The notes under the pieces are model-generated. The model made no database searches, was not told where the DNA came from, and was given only the letters and a program-made list of their open reading frames with translations. Made by a program: the position numbers and the translations under genes. A stretch of DNA of 15,159 bases from assembly GCA_020048255.1 (NCBI GenBank), contig JAIFMR010000099.1, positions 1-15,159 on the forward strand, in the 5' to 3' direction. Source of the DNA: Rhodoferax sp. (lineage in GTDB: Bacteria > Pseudomonadota > Gammaproteobacteria > Burkholderiales > Burkholderiaceae_C). This document shows, one piece after another, positions 1-6,518 of the stretch; position 1 is the first letter of the stretch, and every line of letters starts with the position of its first letter.

Positions 1-2
1 TG

Positions 3-431
3 TCGCCCATGTGGGTCGGAAAAATGCCGAAAAAAGATGCCGAAGAAAAGGCCATGATCCAGCTCAAGCGCGTGCGCATTGCCGAGCAGGCCGACAAGTA
101 CCCGCTGCAGCTCTCAGGTGGTCAGCAGCAACGTGTTGCCATCGCACGGGCGCTGTGCCTCAAGCCCAAGATCATGTTGTTTGATGAGCCGACCAGCGCG
201 TTGGACCCGGAGATGATCAAGGAAGTGCTCGACGTGATGATCGCCATGGCCGACGAAGGTATCACCATGCTGTGCGTGACCCACGAAATGGGCTTTGCGA
301 AGGCGGTGGCAGACCGGGTGATCTTCATGGATCAAGGCCAGATCGTCGAGCAAAACAACCCGCACGACTTCTTCAACAACCCGCAAAGCGATCGCAGCAA
401 AGACTTTTTGTCGAAAATTCTGGGGCATTGA
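3..431 (+). CDS. gltL: Glutamate/aspartate ABC transporter ATP-binding protein, 3' part
   Basis: This is the ATPase subunit of a polar amino-acid importer; it drives uptake at the inner membrane with two permeases and a periplasmic binding protein. The reading frame is open from base 3, so the N-terminal part with the Walker A motif lies outside the window. Visible are the ABC signature LSGGQQQRVAIARAL, Walker B IMLFDEPTSALD with its catalytic Glu, and the H-loop THEMGFA. The ending QSDRSKDFLSKIL closely resembles the end of E. coli GltL, as I recall it, which is why I prefer GltL over GlnQ; GlnQ or another family member remains possible. It is normally the last gene of a gltIJKL operon, which fits the gene-poor stretch that follows. 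Confidence 0.88.
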   Translation, partial: SPMWVGKMPKKDAEEKAMIQLKRVRIAEQADKYPLQLSGGQQQRVAIARALCLKPKIMLFDEPTSALDPEMIKEVLDVMIAMADEGITMLCVTHEMGFAKAVADRVIFMDQGQIVEQNNPHDFFNNPQSDRSKDFLSKILGH

Positions 432-449
432 CCAAACTGCGGTTGGTCA
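429..449 (+). terminator. Inverted repeat at the end of gltL, weak terminator candidate
   Basis: TGACCAA (429-435, including the gltL stop codon) is perfectly complementary to TTGGTCA (443-449), giving a 7-bp stem with a 7-base loop. No run of T follows, so it lacks the U-tract of a normal intrinsic terminator. It may instead protect the 3' end of the transcript, or be chance. Confidence 0.3.
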
Positions 450-577
450 TTGCTGCAATTTCAGGTGGTGTGTTGGTCAACTTGGGGCGTGAAGCATCAG
501 GATTGGCATCCGCCACGACCCGGCACGGAACGCCAAGGCTCTACTGGTCATGTCCTTTTAGACCAAGGCGCCCGGCA

Positions 578-702
578 CGGCGACTGGGTCAGGCGCATGC
601 GGTTTTCGAGTGAAATCACGCGCGGGGATATAAGAACAGTGCGCGAACGCCTTGAGTCGCACGCCTTCCTCTCCAAAGCCCGGTCGCCTGACCCAATCAC
701 CG
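578..702 (+). repeat. MITE-like repeat, copy A
   Basis: A 125-base unit bounded by imperfect terminal inverted repeats: bases 578-595 match the reverse complement of 685-702 at 16 of 18 positions, with core GGGTCAGGCG. Its inverted partner is at 960-1083. Between the copies, 579-606 is identical to the reverse complement of 1055-1082 (28 bases), 614-627 to that of 1034-1047 (14 bases), and 672-688 to that of 973-989 (17 bases); the centre (about 628-655) has diverged. It encodes no transposase, so it is either a non-autonomous element or another dispersed intergenic repeat. Weak similarity seems to continue outside the core towards about 465. No clear target-site duplication was seen. Confidence 0.7.
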
Positions 703-807
703 CACCTCGAGGTTGTTGGAATCCAGCTGGTTCGCCAGGGACTTGCCTAGTTCTGTGGGGTCTGAACGCTGCAAAGGCAGGTATTTGTGCTCGCTGTCAT
801 CATTGAT
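697..807 (-). pseudogene. Probable 3' remnant of an unidentified gene
   Basis: The minus strand is open from an in-frame TAG at 865-867 down to a TGA at 697-699, with no ATG or GTG in that frame. The last 35 or so codons look like real coding sequence: the peptide is charged, includes HKYLPLQRSDPTELGKSL and ends LDSNNLEVR, and G/C predominates at third codon positions (about 23 of 31 counted). Upstream of about 807 the frame runs into the degenerate repeat at 804-861. The stop codon lies inside the right terminal repeat of copy A. I do not recognise the family. It may be the tail of a gene destroyed by repeat insertion, or a chance open frame. Confidence 0.3.
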
Positions 808-861
808 ATTGATAGCTGCCAGCGCAGTACAGACCGGGGCTAGAGCCTGTTTTGATGTAAA
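804..861 (+). repeat. Degenerate Comamonadaceae-type intergenic repeat
   Basis: The stretch contains GATAGCTGCCAGCGC, then GGGGCTAGAGCC, then TTTTGATGTAAAT. From memory, Comamonadaceae genomes carry many intergenic repeats of the form ATAGCTGCTAGCGC, a short hairpin, GCGCTAGAGGC, then TTTTGATTTAAAT. This copy keeps both flanks but its central stem has decayed. The match rests on recall and was not computed. Confidence 0.45.
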
Positions 862-959
862 TCTCTAAGAGTTAACGCTGCACCCACTCCAAAACTCATC
901 AGCGCAAGTGCAACTTGCATCCCTCGCAACTTCTTCTTTGACCACGCACCGTAAGGCAT
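840..959 (-). CDS. Possible 39-residue membrane peptide (doubtful)
   Basis: An ATG at 959 opens a 39-codon frame ending with TAG at 840-842. The product has a basic start (WSKKKLRG) followed by a hydrophobic stretch of about 17 residues (MQVALALMSFGVGAALT), which could be a membrane helix or amphipathic segment. No Shine-Dalgarno sequence precedes it, it begins one base from the end of repeat copy B, and its stop lies in the family repeat. It could be a real small protein, or more likely an open frame carried by repetitive DNA. Confidence 0.15.
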   Translation of the reverse strand: MPYGAWSKKKLRGMQVALALMSFGVGAALTLRDLHQNRL

Positions 960-1083
960 GGTGGCTGGGTTGGGCGACCGGGCTTTGGAACGCAAGGCGT
1001 GCGTCCCCAGGAATAGGCCCACCACAGACCTTACCCCGCGCGTGATTGCGTTTCAAAACCGCATGCGCCTGACCCAGTCGCCA
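960..1083 (-). repeat. MITE-like repeat, copy B (inverted partner of copy A)
   Basis: This is the inverted copy of the element at 578-702, read on the minus strand. Its termini (962-976 against the reverse complement of 1066-1080) match at 11 of 15 positions, so its inverted repeats are more decayed than those of copy A. Outside the core, the minus strand up to about 1203 shows weak similarity to the region left of copy A; for example, the frames read VGWSK here and VCWST there. The true unit may therefore be nearer 250 bases. The two copies are about 260 bases apart, and the remaining sequence up to 1237 contains no gene I can support. Confidence 0.68.
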
Positions 1084-1237
1084 GGCCGTGCAGCACCTCA
1101 ACGCGCCGCGTCAGTAGCCCAATGCCGTTTTGCGAGTACCTTGGACCAACCCACAAAGACCCACATCGAATATGCCCAACAAGGCTTGATTGCGCCCGCC
1201 ATCTGAGTCGCCTCACTATGATTCACACCCGTTGCTC

Positions 1238-1281
1238 ATGACAAACAAGCGACTAGTGGCATAATTTATCAATATGCCACT
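1238..1281 (+). promoter_or_regulatory. vapBC promoter with overlapping operator palindrome
   Basis: ATGACA (1238-1243) and CATAAT (1260-1265) are separated by 16 bases and each match the sigma70 -35 and -10 consensus at 5 of 6 positions. A perfect 9-bp inverted repeat, AGTGGCATA (1255-1263) and TATGCCACT (1273-1281) with a 9-base spacer, covers the -10 hexamer and the expected start of transcription near 1272. This is where an antitoxin or toxin-antitoxin complex would bind to repress its own operon, as is known for AbrB-type VapB proteins. Binding is inferred. Confidence 0.72.
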
Positions 1282-1296
1282 TTTTTGGATCCGACC

Positions 1297-1545
1297 ATGA
1301 AAACAACACTTGAAGTCAGCCCACAAGGTCGAATCGTCATACCCGCAGCTATCCGAAAACAATTGGGGATTGAATCAGGTGCCACCTTGGTGGCCACCGT
1401 GATAGACGGCAAGTTGGTGCTGGAGACGCAGGATCAACTGCTCAAGAATTTTTACGGTCGTTTCGCCAAGGCCCGAATGCAGCCTGATTTAGCCGTGTCT
1501 GATGAGCTGATCAGTGAGCGCCGCCGTGCCGCCGCCCATGAGTAA
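1297..1545 (+). CDS. vapB: AbrB/SpoVT-type antitoxin, VapB family
   Basis: An 82-residue antitoxin predicted to neutralise the PIN-domain toxin encoded next to it and to bind DNA. Residues 1-45 form a swapped-hairpin AbrB domain with the characteristic GRIVIPAAIRKQLGI followed by SGATL. The C-terminal half (about 50-82) is charged and would wrap the toxin. I start at ATG 1297 because MKTTLEVSPQGR is the usual beginning of the family; an in-frame TTG at 1285 would add four residues. The Shine-Dalgarno match is weak (GGA at 1287-1289). The gene ends in an 8-base overlap with vapC, as expected for coupled translation. Autoregulation through the palindrome at 1255-1281 is likely. Confidence 0.9.
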   Translation: MKTTLEVSPQGRIVIPAAIRKQLGIESGATLVATVIDGKLVLETQDQLLKNFYGRFAKARMQPDLAVSDELISERRRAAAHE

Positions 1546-1969
1546 AACAACACCTGCGGTGGTGCTGGATGCGTCGTGCCTGCTGGCCAGTGCCTTTGGT
1601 GAGCTCGGTGCTGAAATGGTTCGTCCGCTGATTTCCGGCGCCATGATCAGCACCGCAAATTGGTCGGAGTTTGTGCAAAAAGTACAGCAGCACGGCATTG
1701 AGACAGCAGGTATGCGTGCCGAGTTAGAGGGTGCCGGCTTGCAGATTGTGCCGGTGACTGTGCAGCACGCTGAAGCTGCCGCTGAACTGTGGCCCTTGGC
1801 TCGACCACTCGGGTTGTCGCTGGCCGACCGCCTCTGTCTGGCCCTGGGTTTAGCGAAAGCTTCCAAGGTTTACACCACAGACCGGGCATGGACACAACTG
1901 CCAGAACTGCCTCATTTGCAGGTGATTTGTATCCGATCAGCCCAAGTCCTGCATGAGATTGCCGACTGA
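1538..1969 (+). CDS. vapC: PIN-domain ribonuclease toxin, VapC family
   Basis: A 143-residue PIN-domain endoribonuclease, the toxin of the pair; relatives cleave tRNA or rRNA and stop growth when the antitoxin is degraded. The four acidic residues of the metal site are visible: Asp11 (VVLDAS), Glu44 (NWSEF), Asp97 (SLADRLCLALG) and Asp115 (YTTDRAW), so it looks catalytically intact. ATG 1538 sits in ATGAGTAA, overlapping the vapB stop by 8 bases; an in-frame GTG at 1514 would give an eight-residue extension but is less likely. The RNA target cannot be read from the sequence. The pair may stabilise the accessory stretch or be a resident chromosomal module. Confidence 0.88.
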   Translation: MSKTTPAVVLDASCLLASAFGELGAEMVRPLISGAMISTANWSEFVQKVQQHGIETAGMRAELEGAGLQIVPVTVQHAEAAAELWPLARPLGLSLADRLCLALGLAKASKVYTTDRAWTQLPELPHLQVICIRSAQVLHEIAD

Positions 1970-2027
1970 ACAGGCAGACAAACAATCTGAGATTACAAGA
2001 AACCCTCAATCGAACACAAGGAACGTT

Positions 2028-2930
2028 TTACGGAAATAAGACTTGCCGAATCAACGATATTTGCTGCTGCACAACTTCTCTTTCCAAACCGACAAAACTA
2101 TGTGGTGCAAAGCCACTACATGGGCCACCCATGGACTTAACACCTCCATCCACGAGCAAAGTCTTTTTGACCGGGGCCTTCAATTTTCCGACAAATTCCT
2201 CGAACACTACCGTATTTGAAACCTTGCAAGTATCTTGCTTATGTTGAACAAAAATAACAGGGGCAGTGTGAACCGCCTCGTACACGATATCCGTGGGCCG
2301 CTTGTAATGTGAACCTGATGAATAAACGTAGGCTTTAACGGAAGCATGGTTCAAGCCAGCAATATTGGCGATAGAAAGGGCTCCGTTTGAGTGCCCATGC
2401 ACCACCAGTGGACCTTTGTACCGTTGAGCAATGGCGTCCAAAACTGCTTTCAAATCGGTTTGGTGTTCAGAACCAGCACGCCAACGCCCATCCTCAATGC
2501 CATCTTTGCCGAGACGATCAGAAGGGGCATCGATCAAATAAGTGGCAACCTTCTTTTCCCACCAATAATCCCTACTACGAGACTGAAAACTGAAGGAGCG
2601 ATCCAATTTTTCGTTTTGAATAGATAAGACGCTCGTACCACCAAGTAAGAAAACCACGCCAAATTCAGCTCCCTCTGGCACACGTTCGATCACATCGACA
2701 GTGACATTTCTGGGCGTCAGCACTTTGAACAAGCTTTCGCTCTCTTGTTGTCGCAAAAACAGGCGAATGCCGTGCGTATTTTTACGCTCCATTTCTGGAA
2801 GGTAATCATCCGCATCGTCATACCGATCTACTTTTATCAACGCAGGCGTTTGAGATTGTCCAATGCTACAAACCAGTGCCAACGAGACTGCAAAAAAACC
2901 CATCCGAACGCTTCTCTCAATTCCCATCAT
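2028..2930 (-). CDS. Exported alpha/beta-hydrolase-like protein
   Basis: A protein of 299-300 residues with a basic start (IERSVRMG) and a hydrophobic core (FFAVSLALV), consistent with a signal peptide cleaved near residues 26-28, so it is probably periplasmic or secreted. The nucleophile elbow is GHSNGA with Ser181; Asp233 (KQDTC) and His277 (APHSF) are well placed for the rest of a catalytic triad. Cys234 and Cys271 flank these residues and could form a disulfide in the periplasm. The substrate is unknown; esterase or lipase-like activity is a guess from the fold. The AGGAG at 2936-2940 is 8 bases from the second of two tandem ATGs (2927), which may be the real start. It lies 26 bases after pmbA on the same strand and is clearly richer in A and T than its neighbours, suggesting recent acquisition. 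Confidence 0.72.
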   Translation of the reverse strand: MMGIERSVRMGFFAVSLALVCSIGQSQTPALIKVDRYDDADDYLPEMERKNTHGIRLFLRQQESESLFKVLTPRNVTVDVIERVPEGAEFGVVFLLGGTSVLSIQNEKLDRSFSFQSRSRDYWWEKKVATYLIDAPSDRLGKDGIEDGRWRAGSEHQTDLKAVLDAIAQRYKGPLVVHGHSNGALSIANIAGLNHASVKAYVYSSGSHYKRPTDIVYEAVHTAPVIFVQHKQDTCKVSNTVVFEEFVGKLKAPVKKTLLVDGGVKSMGGPCSGFAPHSFVGLEREVVQQQISLIRQVLFP

Positions 2931-2935
2931 GGTTT

Positions 2936-2940
2936 CTCCT
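2936..2940 (-). promoter_or_regulatory. Strong Shine-Dalgarno site of the exported hydrolase
   Basis: AGGAG on the minus strand, 5 bases from ATG 2930 and 8 bases from ATG 2927. It is one of the best ribosome-binding sites in the window. The spacing favours the second ATG as the start. Confidence 0.6.
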
Positions 2941-2956
2941 TTAAGCGCTTAGTTGT

Positions 2957-4399
2957 TCAACTCCCAGCAACCTTCATGCGCTTGATCAGCACCGACCCAA
3001 CCGTTTTAGCCCCGTAGTTGTAGCTGTCTGCACCTACCGCCACAATGTCTTTGAGCATGGTTTTCATGTTGCCGGCAATGGTGATCTCTTGCACCGGGAA
3101 GGCAATGCGACCGTTCTCCACCCAAAACCCACTGGCTCCGCGCGAGTAATCACCCGTTACCGCATTGACGCCGCTGCCCATCAACTCGGTCACAAACAGA
3201 CCGGTTCCCAGGCGCTGCAGCATGGCTGCCAAATCATCGCCCGGCCGGGTCAGGCGCGAAGTCAGCGTCAAATTGTGCGAGCCACCGGCATTGCCCGTGG
3301 TCTTCATGCCCAATTTGCGGGCCGAGTAGCTACCTAAAAAGTAGCCCTGCACACGTCCCGCCTCGACCACACTGCGCGCTTGCACACGCACGCCTTCATC
3401 GTCAAACGGCGAACTGCCCTTACCCCGCTTGACAAACGGGTCTTCCAAAATATCAATGTGTTTGGGAAAGACTTGCTTACCCAAAGAGTCCAGTAAAAAA
3501 GAGCTCTTGCGGTACAACGACCCGCCGCTCACGGCCTGTACGAAGCTGCCCAACAAACCCGCTGCCAGCGGTGACTCAAACAGCACCGGGCATTCTGTGG
3601 TGGCGATCTTGCGGGCGTTCAAACGGCTTAGAGCCCGCTCGGCGGCATACTGGCCAATCGACTCGGGCGACGCCAGCTCGGCTGCATCACGCTGTGAGCT
3701 GTACCAGGCATCGCGCTGCATGTTGCTGCCCTTGCCGGCAATCGGCGACACCGATACCGAGTGACGCGAGCTGGCATAACCACCCCGAAAACCATGCGTG
3801 TGGGCGCTGAAAAAATGTGACTGCTGCACCGACACACCCGCACCTTCGCTGTTGGTAATGCGCTTGTCGACCTTGAGAGCCGCGCTCTCGGTTTGCAGCG
3901 CCAACTGCGCCGCCTGATCACTGTTGATGCTCCACGGAAAAAACAGCTCCAGATCGGTGCGCTGCTCAGCCGGTTGGGCAATGTCCTGTTCATCCGGCAA
4001 GGCCGCAAACGGGTCCTCTGCGGTGAAACGGGCAATGTCAAACGCTGCTTGCACCGTTTGGGCAATGGCACGTTGCGAAAAATCCGAGGTGCTGGCATTG
4101 CCGCGTCGCTGGCCGATGTGCACTGTGATGCCCAGCGACTTGTCACGGTTACGTTCCACGTTTTCAATCTCACCCTTGCGCACGGAGACGCTCAGGCCAC
4201 AGCCTTCAGACGCGTGAGCGGCAGCGTCGGTGGCGCCGAGTTTGCGTGCATGCTGCAGCGCGCTGTCGACCAGGTCTTCAAAGAAGGCACGGCTGTAGGC
4301 AAAGCCGGCGTCAGCCTGCTGCGGTGTGCTGACTAACGCCAAAGCGGAAGGAGACGCCTTTTTATGCCCGGCGGATTTTGGTGATTTTGGTTTGTTCAT
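2957..4399 (-). CDS. pmbA: Metalloprotease-related protein PmbA/TldE
   Basis: The TldE/PmbA subunit of the heterodimeric TldD-TldE protease, which unfolds and trims small peptides (for example microcin B17 leader and CcdA antitoxin in E. coli). It is 480 residues against roughly 450 for the family. Family features are the N-terminal CGLSVSVRKGEIENVERNRD, RRGNASTSDFS, and near the C terminus MGSGVNAVTGDYSRGASGFW followed by EITIAGNM. TldE lacks the HExxxH zinc site of TldD, and none is seen here. The first 30 or so residues are low-complexity and Lys/Ser-rich, so a shorter start is possible. No Shine-Dalgarno sequence precedes ATG 4399, which lies 23 bases from the divergent darP start. The exported hydrolase follows 26 bases downstream. 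Confidence 0.92.
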   Translation of the reverse strand: MNKPKSPKSAGHKKASPSALALVSTPQQADAGFAYSRAFFEDLVDSALQHARKLGATDAAAHASEGCGLSVSVRKGEIENVERNRDKSLGITVHIGQRRGNASTSDFSQRAIAQTVQAAFDIARFTAEDPFAALPDEQDIAQPAEQRTDLELFFPWSINSDQAAQLALQTESAALKVDKRITNSEGAGVSVQQSHFFSAHTHGFRGGYASSRHSVSVSPIAGKGSNMQRDAWYSSQRDAAELASPESIGQYAAERALSRLNARKIATTECPVLFESPLAAGLLGSFVQAVSGGSLYRKSSFLLDSLGKQVFPKHIDILEDPFVKRGKGSSPFDDEGVRVQARSVVEAGRVQGYFLGSYSARKLGMKTTGNAGGSHNLTLTSRLTRPGDDLAAMLQRLGTGLFVTELMGSGVNAVTGDYSRGASGFWVENGRIAFPVQEITIAGNMKTMLKDIVAVGADSYNYGAKTVGSVLIKRMKVAGS

Positions 4400-4439
4400 A
4401 GCGGCAGCTATGATACTTGTCTATGTCAAGAAAACTCAA
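4386..4439. promoter_or_regulatory. Candidate bidirectional promoter between pmbA and darP
   Basis: Only bases 4400-4422 separate the two start codons. TATGAT (4409-4414, plus strand) and TATCAT (4415-4410, minus strand) are -10-like hexamers offset by one base on opposite strands; each differs from TATAAT at one position. On the minus strand, TTGAGT (4439-4434) is 18 bases upstream of TATCAT. The plus-strand -35 is poor (TTGGTT at 4387-4392). Starts about 7 bases downstream would fall near 4421 and 4403, giving leaders of only about 2 and 4 bases. Neither gene has a Shine-Dalgarno sequence. Confidence 0.4.
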
Positions 4440-5076
4440 AAAAGGCTATTTCGTACGCGGTGAATTCGTGGCCGAGGGGAGCGAACGCGATATTGAGCTC
4501 AAAGCCGAGCTCAAAGGCACCGACGACCAAAGCCGCACCGACCTCAAGCGAGAAAGCACCGAACTGCAAAAAATCGGCGCCGACCTGCTCACCCTGCGTG
4601 CTGATTTGCTGGCACGTCTGGCCTTGTCTGACAAGTTCAAGGATGCCATTCTTGACGCAAAGCGCATCACCAACTTCGAAGGAAAACGTCGCCAGATGCA
4701 ATTCATCGGCAAGCTGATGCGCCTGCTGGAGCCTGAGGTGCTGGCCGATGTCAAAAAGGCGCTGGATGAACAAGCCAACGGATCTGCCAGCGAGAACCTG
4801 GCGCTGCACCAGGCCGAAGTCTGGCGCGACCGGCTGATTGCCGACGAAGATGCCGCTGCTCAGTGGATCAGCCAAAACCCGCGCACCGACACGCAACAGT
4901 TGCGGGCACTGATTCGTCAGGCGCGCAAAGATGCGGTGCCCGAGAAGCCCGGTGCCGCCGTGCGCCACGGCCGCGCGTATCGCGAGATTTTTCAGCTGGT
5001 GCGCGAGGCCCTGACCGCCATCCCCGACAACGACGCCCCTGCCCCCACTTTCAACGCCGCCCGGGAAGCCTCATGA
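4423..5076 (+). CDS. darP: Ribosome biogenesis protein DarP (YjgA, DUF615)
   Basis: A 217-residue cytoplasmic protein of the DUF615/YjgA family, which binds late 50S precursors and promotes their maturation. The start MSRKLKKGYFVRGEFVAEGS and the central helical segment with KRITNFEGKRRQMQFIGKLMR are typical of the family, and the length is close to usual. I chose ATG 4423 because homologues begin with MSRK or similar; an in-frame TTG at 4417 adds two residues. There is no recognisable Shine-Dalgarno sequence. pmbA next to yjgA is a widely conserved pairing, here divergent. The stop overlaps the mogA start in ATGA, so the two are probably translationally coupled. Confidence 0.92.
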   Translation: MSRKLKKGYFVRGEFVAEGSERDIELKAELKGTDDQSRTDLKRESTELQKIGADLLTLRADLLARLALSDKFKDAILDAKRITNFEGKRRQMQFIGKLMRLLEPEVLADVKKALDEQANGSASENLALHQAEVWRDRLIADEDAAAQWISQNPRTDTQQLRALIRQARKDAVPEKPGAAVRHGRAYREIFQLVREALTAIPDNDAPAPTFNAAREAS

Positions 5077-5672
5077 GCCCAGCCAACCCCTTTGATGTCA
5101 TCAAGATCGGCATCGTCTCCATCAGCGACCGGGCGTCGGCCGGTGTTTACGAAGACAAAGGCCTGCCCGCCCTGCAAGACTGGCTGAGCAAGGCGCTGCA
5201 GAACCCGCTGCAGTTTGAGCCCCGCCTGATTCCTGATGAGCAAGCCACGATTCAAGCCACATTGATCGAGCTGGTGGATGCCGGCTGCGCCCTGGTGCTG
5301 ACCACCGGTGGCACCGGGCCTGCGCTACGCGACGTGACACCCGAAGCCACCCTGGCCATCGCCCACAAGGACATGCCTGGCTTTGGTGAGCAAATGCGGC
5401 AGATCAGCCTGAAGTTTGTTCCCACAGCCATTTTGTCCCGACAGGTGGCGGTGATTCGTGACCAGACCCTGATCATCAACCTGCCCGGCCAGCCCAAAGC
5501 CATTGCTGAAACCCTGGAGGGCCTGAAAGACGCCAACGGCCAGCAAGTCATGAACGGCATTTTTGCCGCCGTACCGTATTGCATTGACCTGATTGGTGGG
5601 CCGTATCTGCAAACCGATGATGCAGTGTGCAAGGCGTTTCGACCGAAAACCGCTATCCGCACATTTTCTTGA
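5073..5672 (+). CDS. mogA: Molybdopterin adenylyltransferase
   Basis: A 199-residue enzyme that adenylates molybdopterin in the step before molybdate insertion during molybdenum cofactor synthesis. The MoaB/Mog fold is evident from IGIVSISDRASAG with YEDKG near the N terminus, LTTGGTGPALRDVTPEA at 76-92, and INLPGQPKA at 135-143 (usually NLPG[SK]PK). The start at 5073 overlaps the darP stop by 4 bases, with GGGAAG just upstream; a much longer in-frame extension back to 4863 only reads through darP and is not real. No other molybdenum cofactor gene is in the window. It converges on cysE with 63 bases between them. Confidence 0.93.
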   Translation: MSPANPFDVIKIGIVSISDRASAGVYEDKGLPALQDWLSKALQNPLQFEPRLIPDEQATIQATLIELVDAGCALVLTTGGTGPALRDVTPEATLAIAHKDMPGFGEQMRQISLKFVPTAILSRQVAVIRDQTLIINLPGQPKAIAETLEGLKDANGQQVMNGIFAAVPYCIDLIGGPYLQTDDAVCKAFRPKTAIRTFS

Positions 5673-5735
5673 ACGAAATCGCCCTCTAACCCCTGCGAGT
5701 CATGCGCAATTAGCTATCAATAAGGAAGTAACCTC

Positions 5736-6512
5736 TTACTTGCCGACCAGTTGATTGAGGCGCTCGGCCTCAAAATGTTCACTCAAGGTGGCATCCCCCG
5801 GCACGCAGCCGGGCTCACTGCGGTTCACTTGCAGCGTTTCAATGGCCTTCCACAGCATCGCAATCTGGTGCTCATGACCGGAGGCGTTGTCAATCAGACC
5901 GCGCATGGCCTGGCTCAAGGGATCATCACTCTGGGTGACGCCGTAGGCTGAAAACCCCATTTTTGAGGCAGCTTCTTCCCGCTTGACGTCCAGATCGGCC
6001 TGAATGATGCGCGCTGGGTTGCCAACCGCTGTGGCGCCTGCGGGCACCGGTTTGGTCACCACCGCATTCGACCCCACCTTGGCGCCATCACCCACCGTAA
6101 AACCACCCAACACTTGCGCGCCCGCCCCGACCACCACACCGCGCCCCAACGTGGGGTGGCGTTTGGTGCCTTTGTAAAGCGAGGTGCCGCCCAACGTGAC
6201 TCCTTGGTAAATGGTGCAGTCGTCGCCAATCTCGGCGGTTTCACCCACCACCACGCCCATGGCGTGATCAAAAAACACCCGTTGTCCCACCGTGGCACCC
6301 GGGTGGATTTCAATACCAGTTAAAAAACGGGCAATATGCGACACAAACCGTCCCAGCCATTTGAAGCCATGCGTCCAGCAGGCGTGCGCCAGTCTGTGAA
6401 AGATCACAGCGTGCAGGCCGGGGTAACAGGTCAGGACCTCCCAGGCGCTGCGAGCAGCCGGGTCGCGGTCAAGAATGCATTGAATGTCTGAGCGGATTCT
6501 GGAAAACATCAT
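5736..6512 (-). CDS. cysE: Serine O-acetyltransferase
   Basis: It transfers acetyl from acetyl-CoA to serine, giving O-acetylserine for cysteine synthesis. This is the shorter form (258 residues) with a reduced N-terminal helical domain, followed by a left-handed beta-helix of hexapeptide repeats (about 68-170). The catalytic pair Asp82-His83 in FFDHAMGVVVGETAEIGDD and His119 in TKRHPTLG are present. The C-terminal 80 residues after the helix are polar and longer than in many short forms. The Shine-Dalgarno GGAGG (6527-6523) overlaps the end of trmJ 6 bases upstream, so the pair is probably co-transcribed. Two tandem ATGs (6512, 6509) are possible starts. Confidence 0.95.
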   Translation of the reverse strand: MMFSRIRSDIQCILDRDPAARSAWEVLTCYPGLHAVIFHRLAHACWTHGFKWLGRFVSHIARFLTGIEIHPGATVGQRVFFDHAMGVVVGETAEIGDDCTIYQGVTLGGTSLYKGTKRHPTLGRGVVVGAGAQVLGGFTVGDGAKVGSNAVVTKPVPAGATAVGNPARIIQADLDVKREEAASKMGFSAYGVTQSDDPLSQAMRGLIDNASGHEHQIAMLWKAIETLQVNRSEPGCVPGDATLSEHFEAERLNQLVGK

Positions 6513-6518
6513 CGAAGT

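Noticed and set aside
865..1216. Several short overlapping frames (about 60-80 codons) on both strands of repeat copy B
   Set aside because: They come from repetitive DNA, lack ribosome-binding sites and recur in altered form at copy A, so they are better explained by the repeat.
2942..2951. Palindrome TAAGCGCTTA between pmbA and the exported hydrolase
   Set aside because: A 10-base perfect palindrome with no flanking structure or known motif; it could be chance or a fragment of a decayed repeat.
4863..5072. 70-residue upstream extension of mogA
   Set aside because: It reads through darP in another frame and is rich in Arg and Pro; ATG 5073 with the 4-base overlap fits the family.
5726..5741. 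Stem AAGTAA-CCTC-TTACTT between mogA and cysE
   Set aside because: Only 6 bp, A/T-rich and without a T-run on either strand; too weak to call a terminator.
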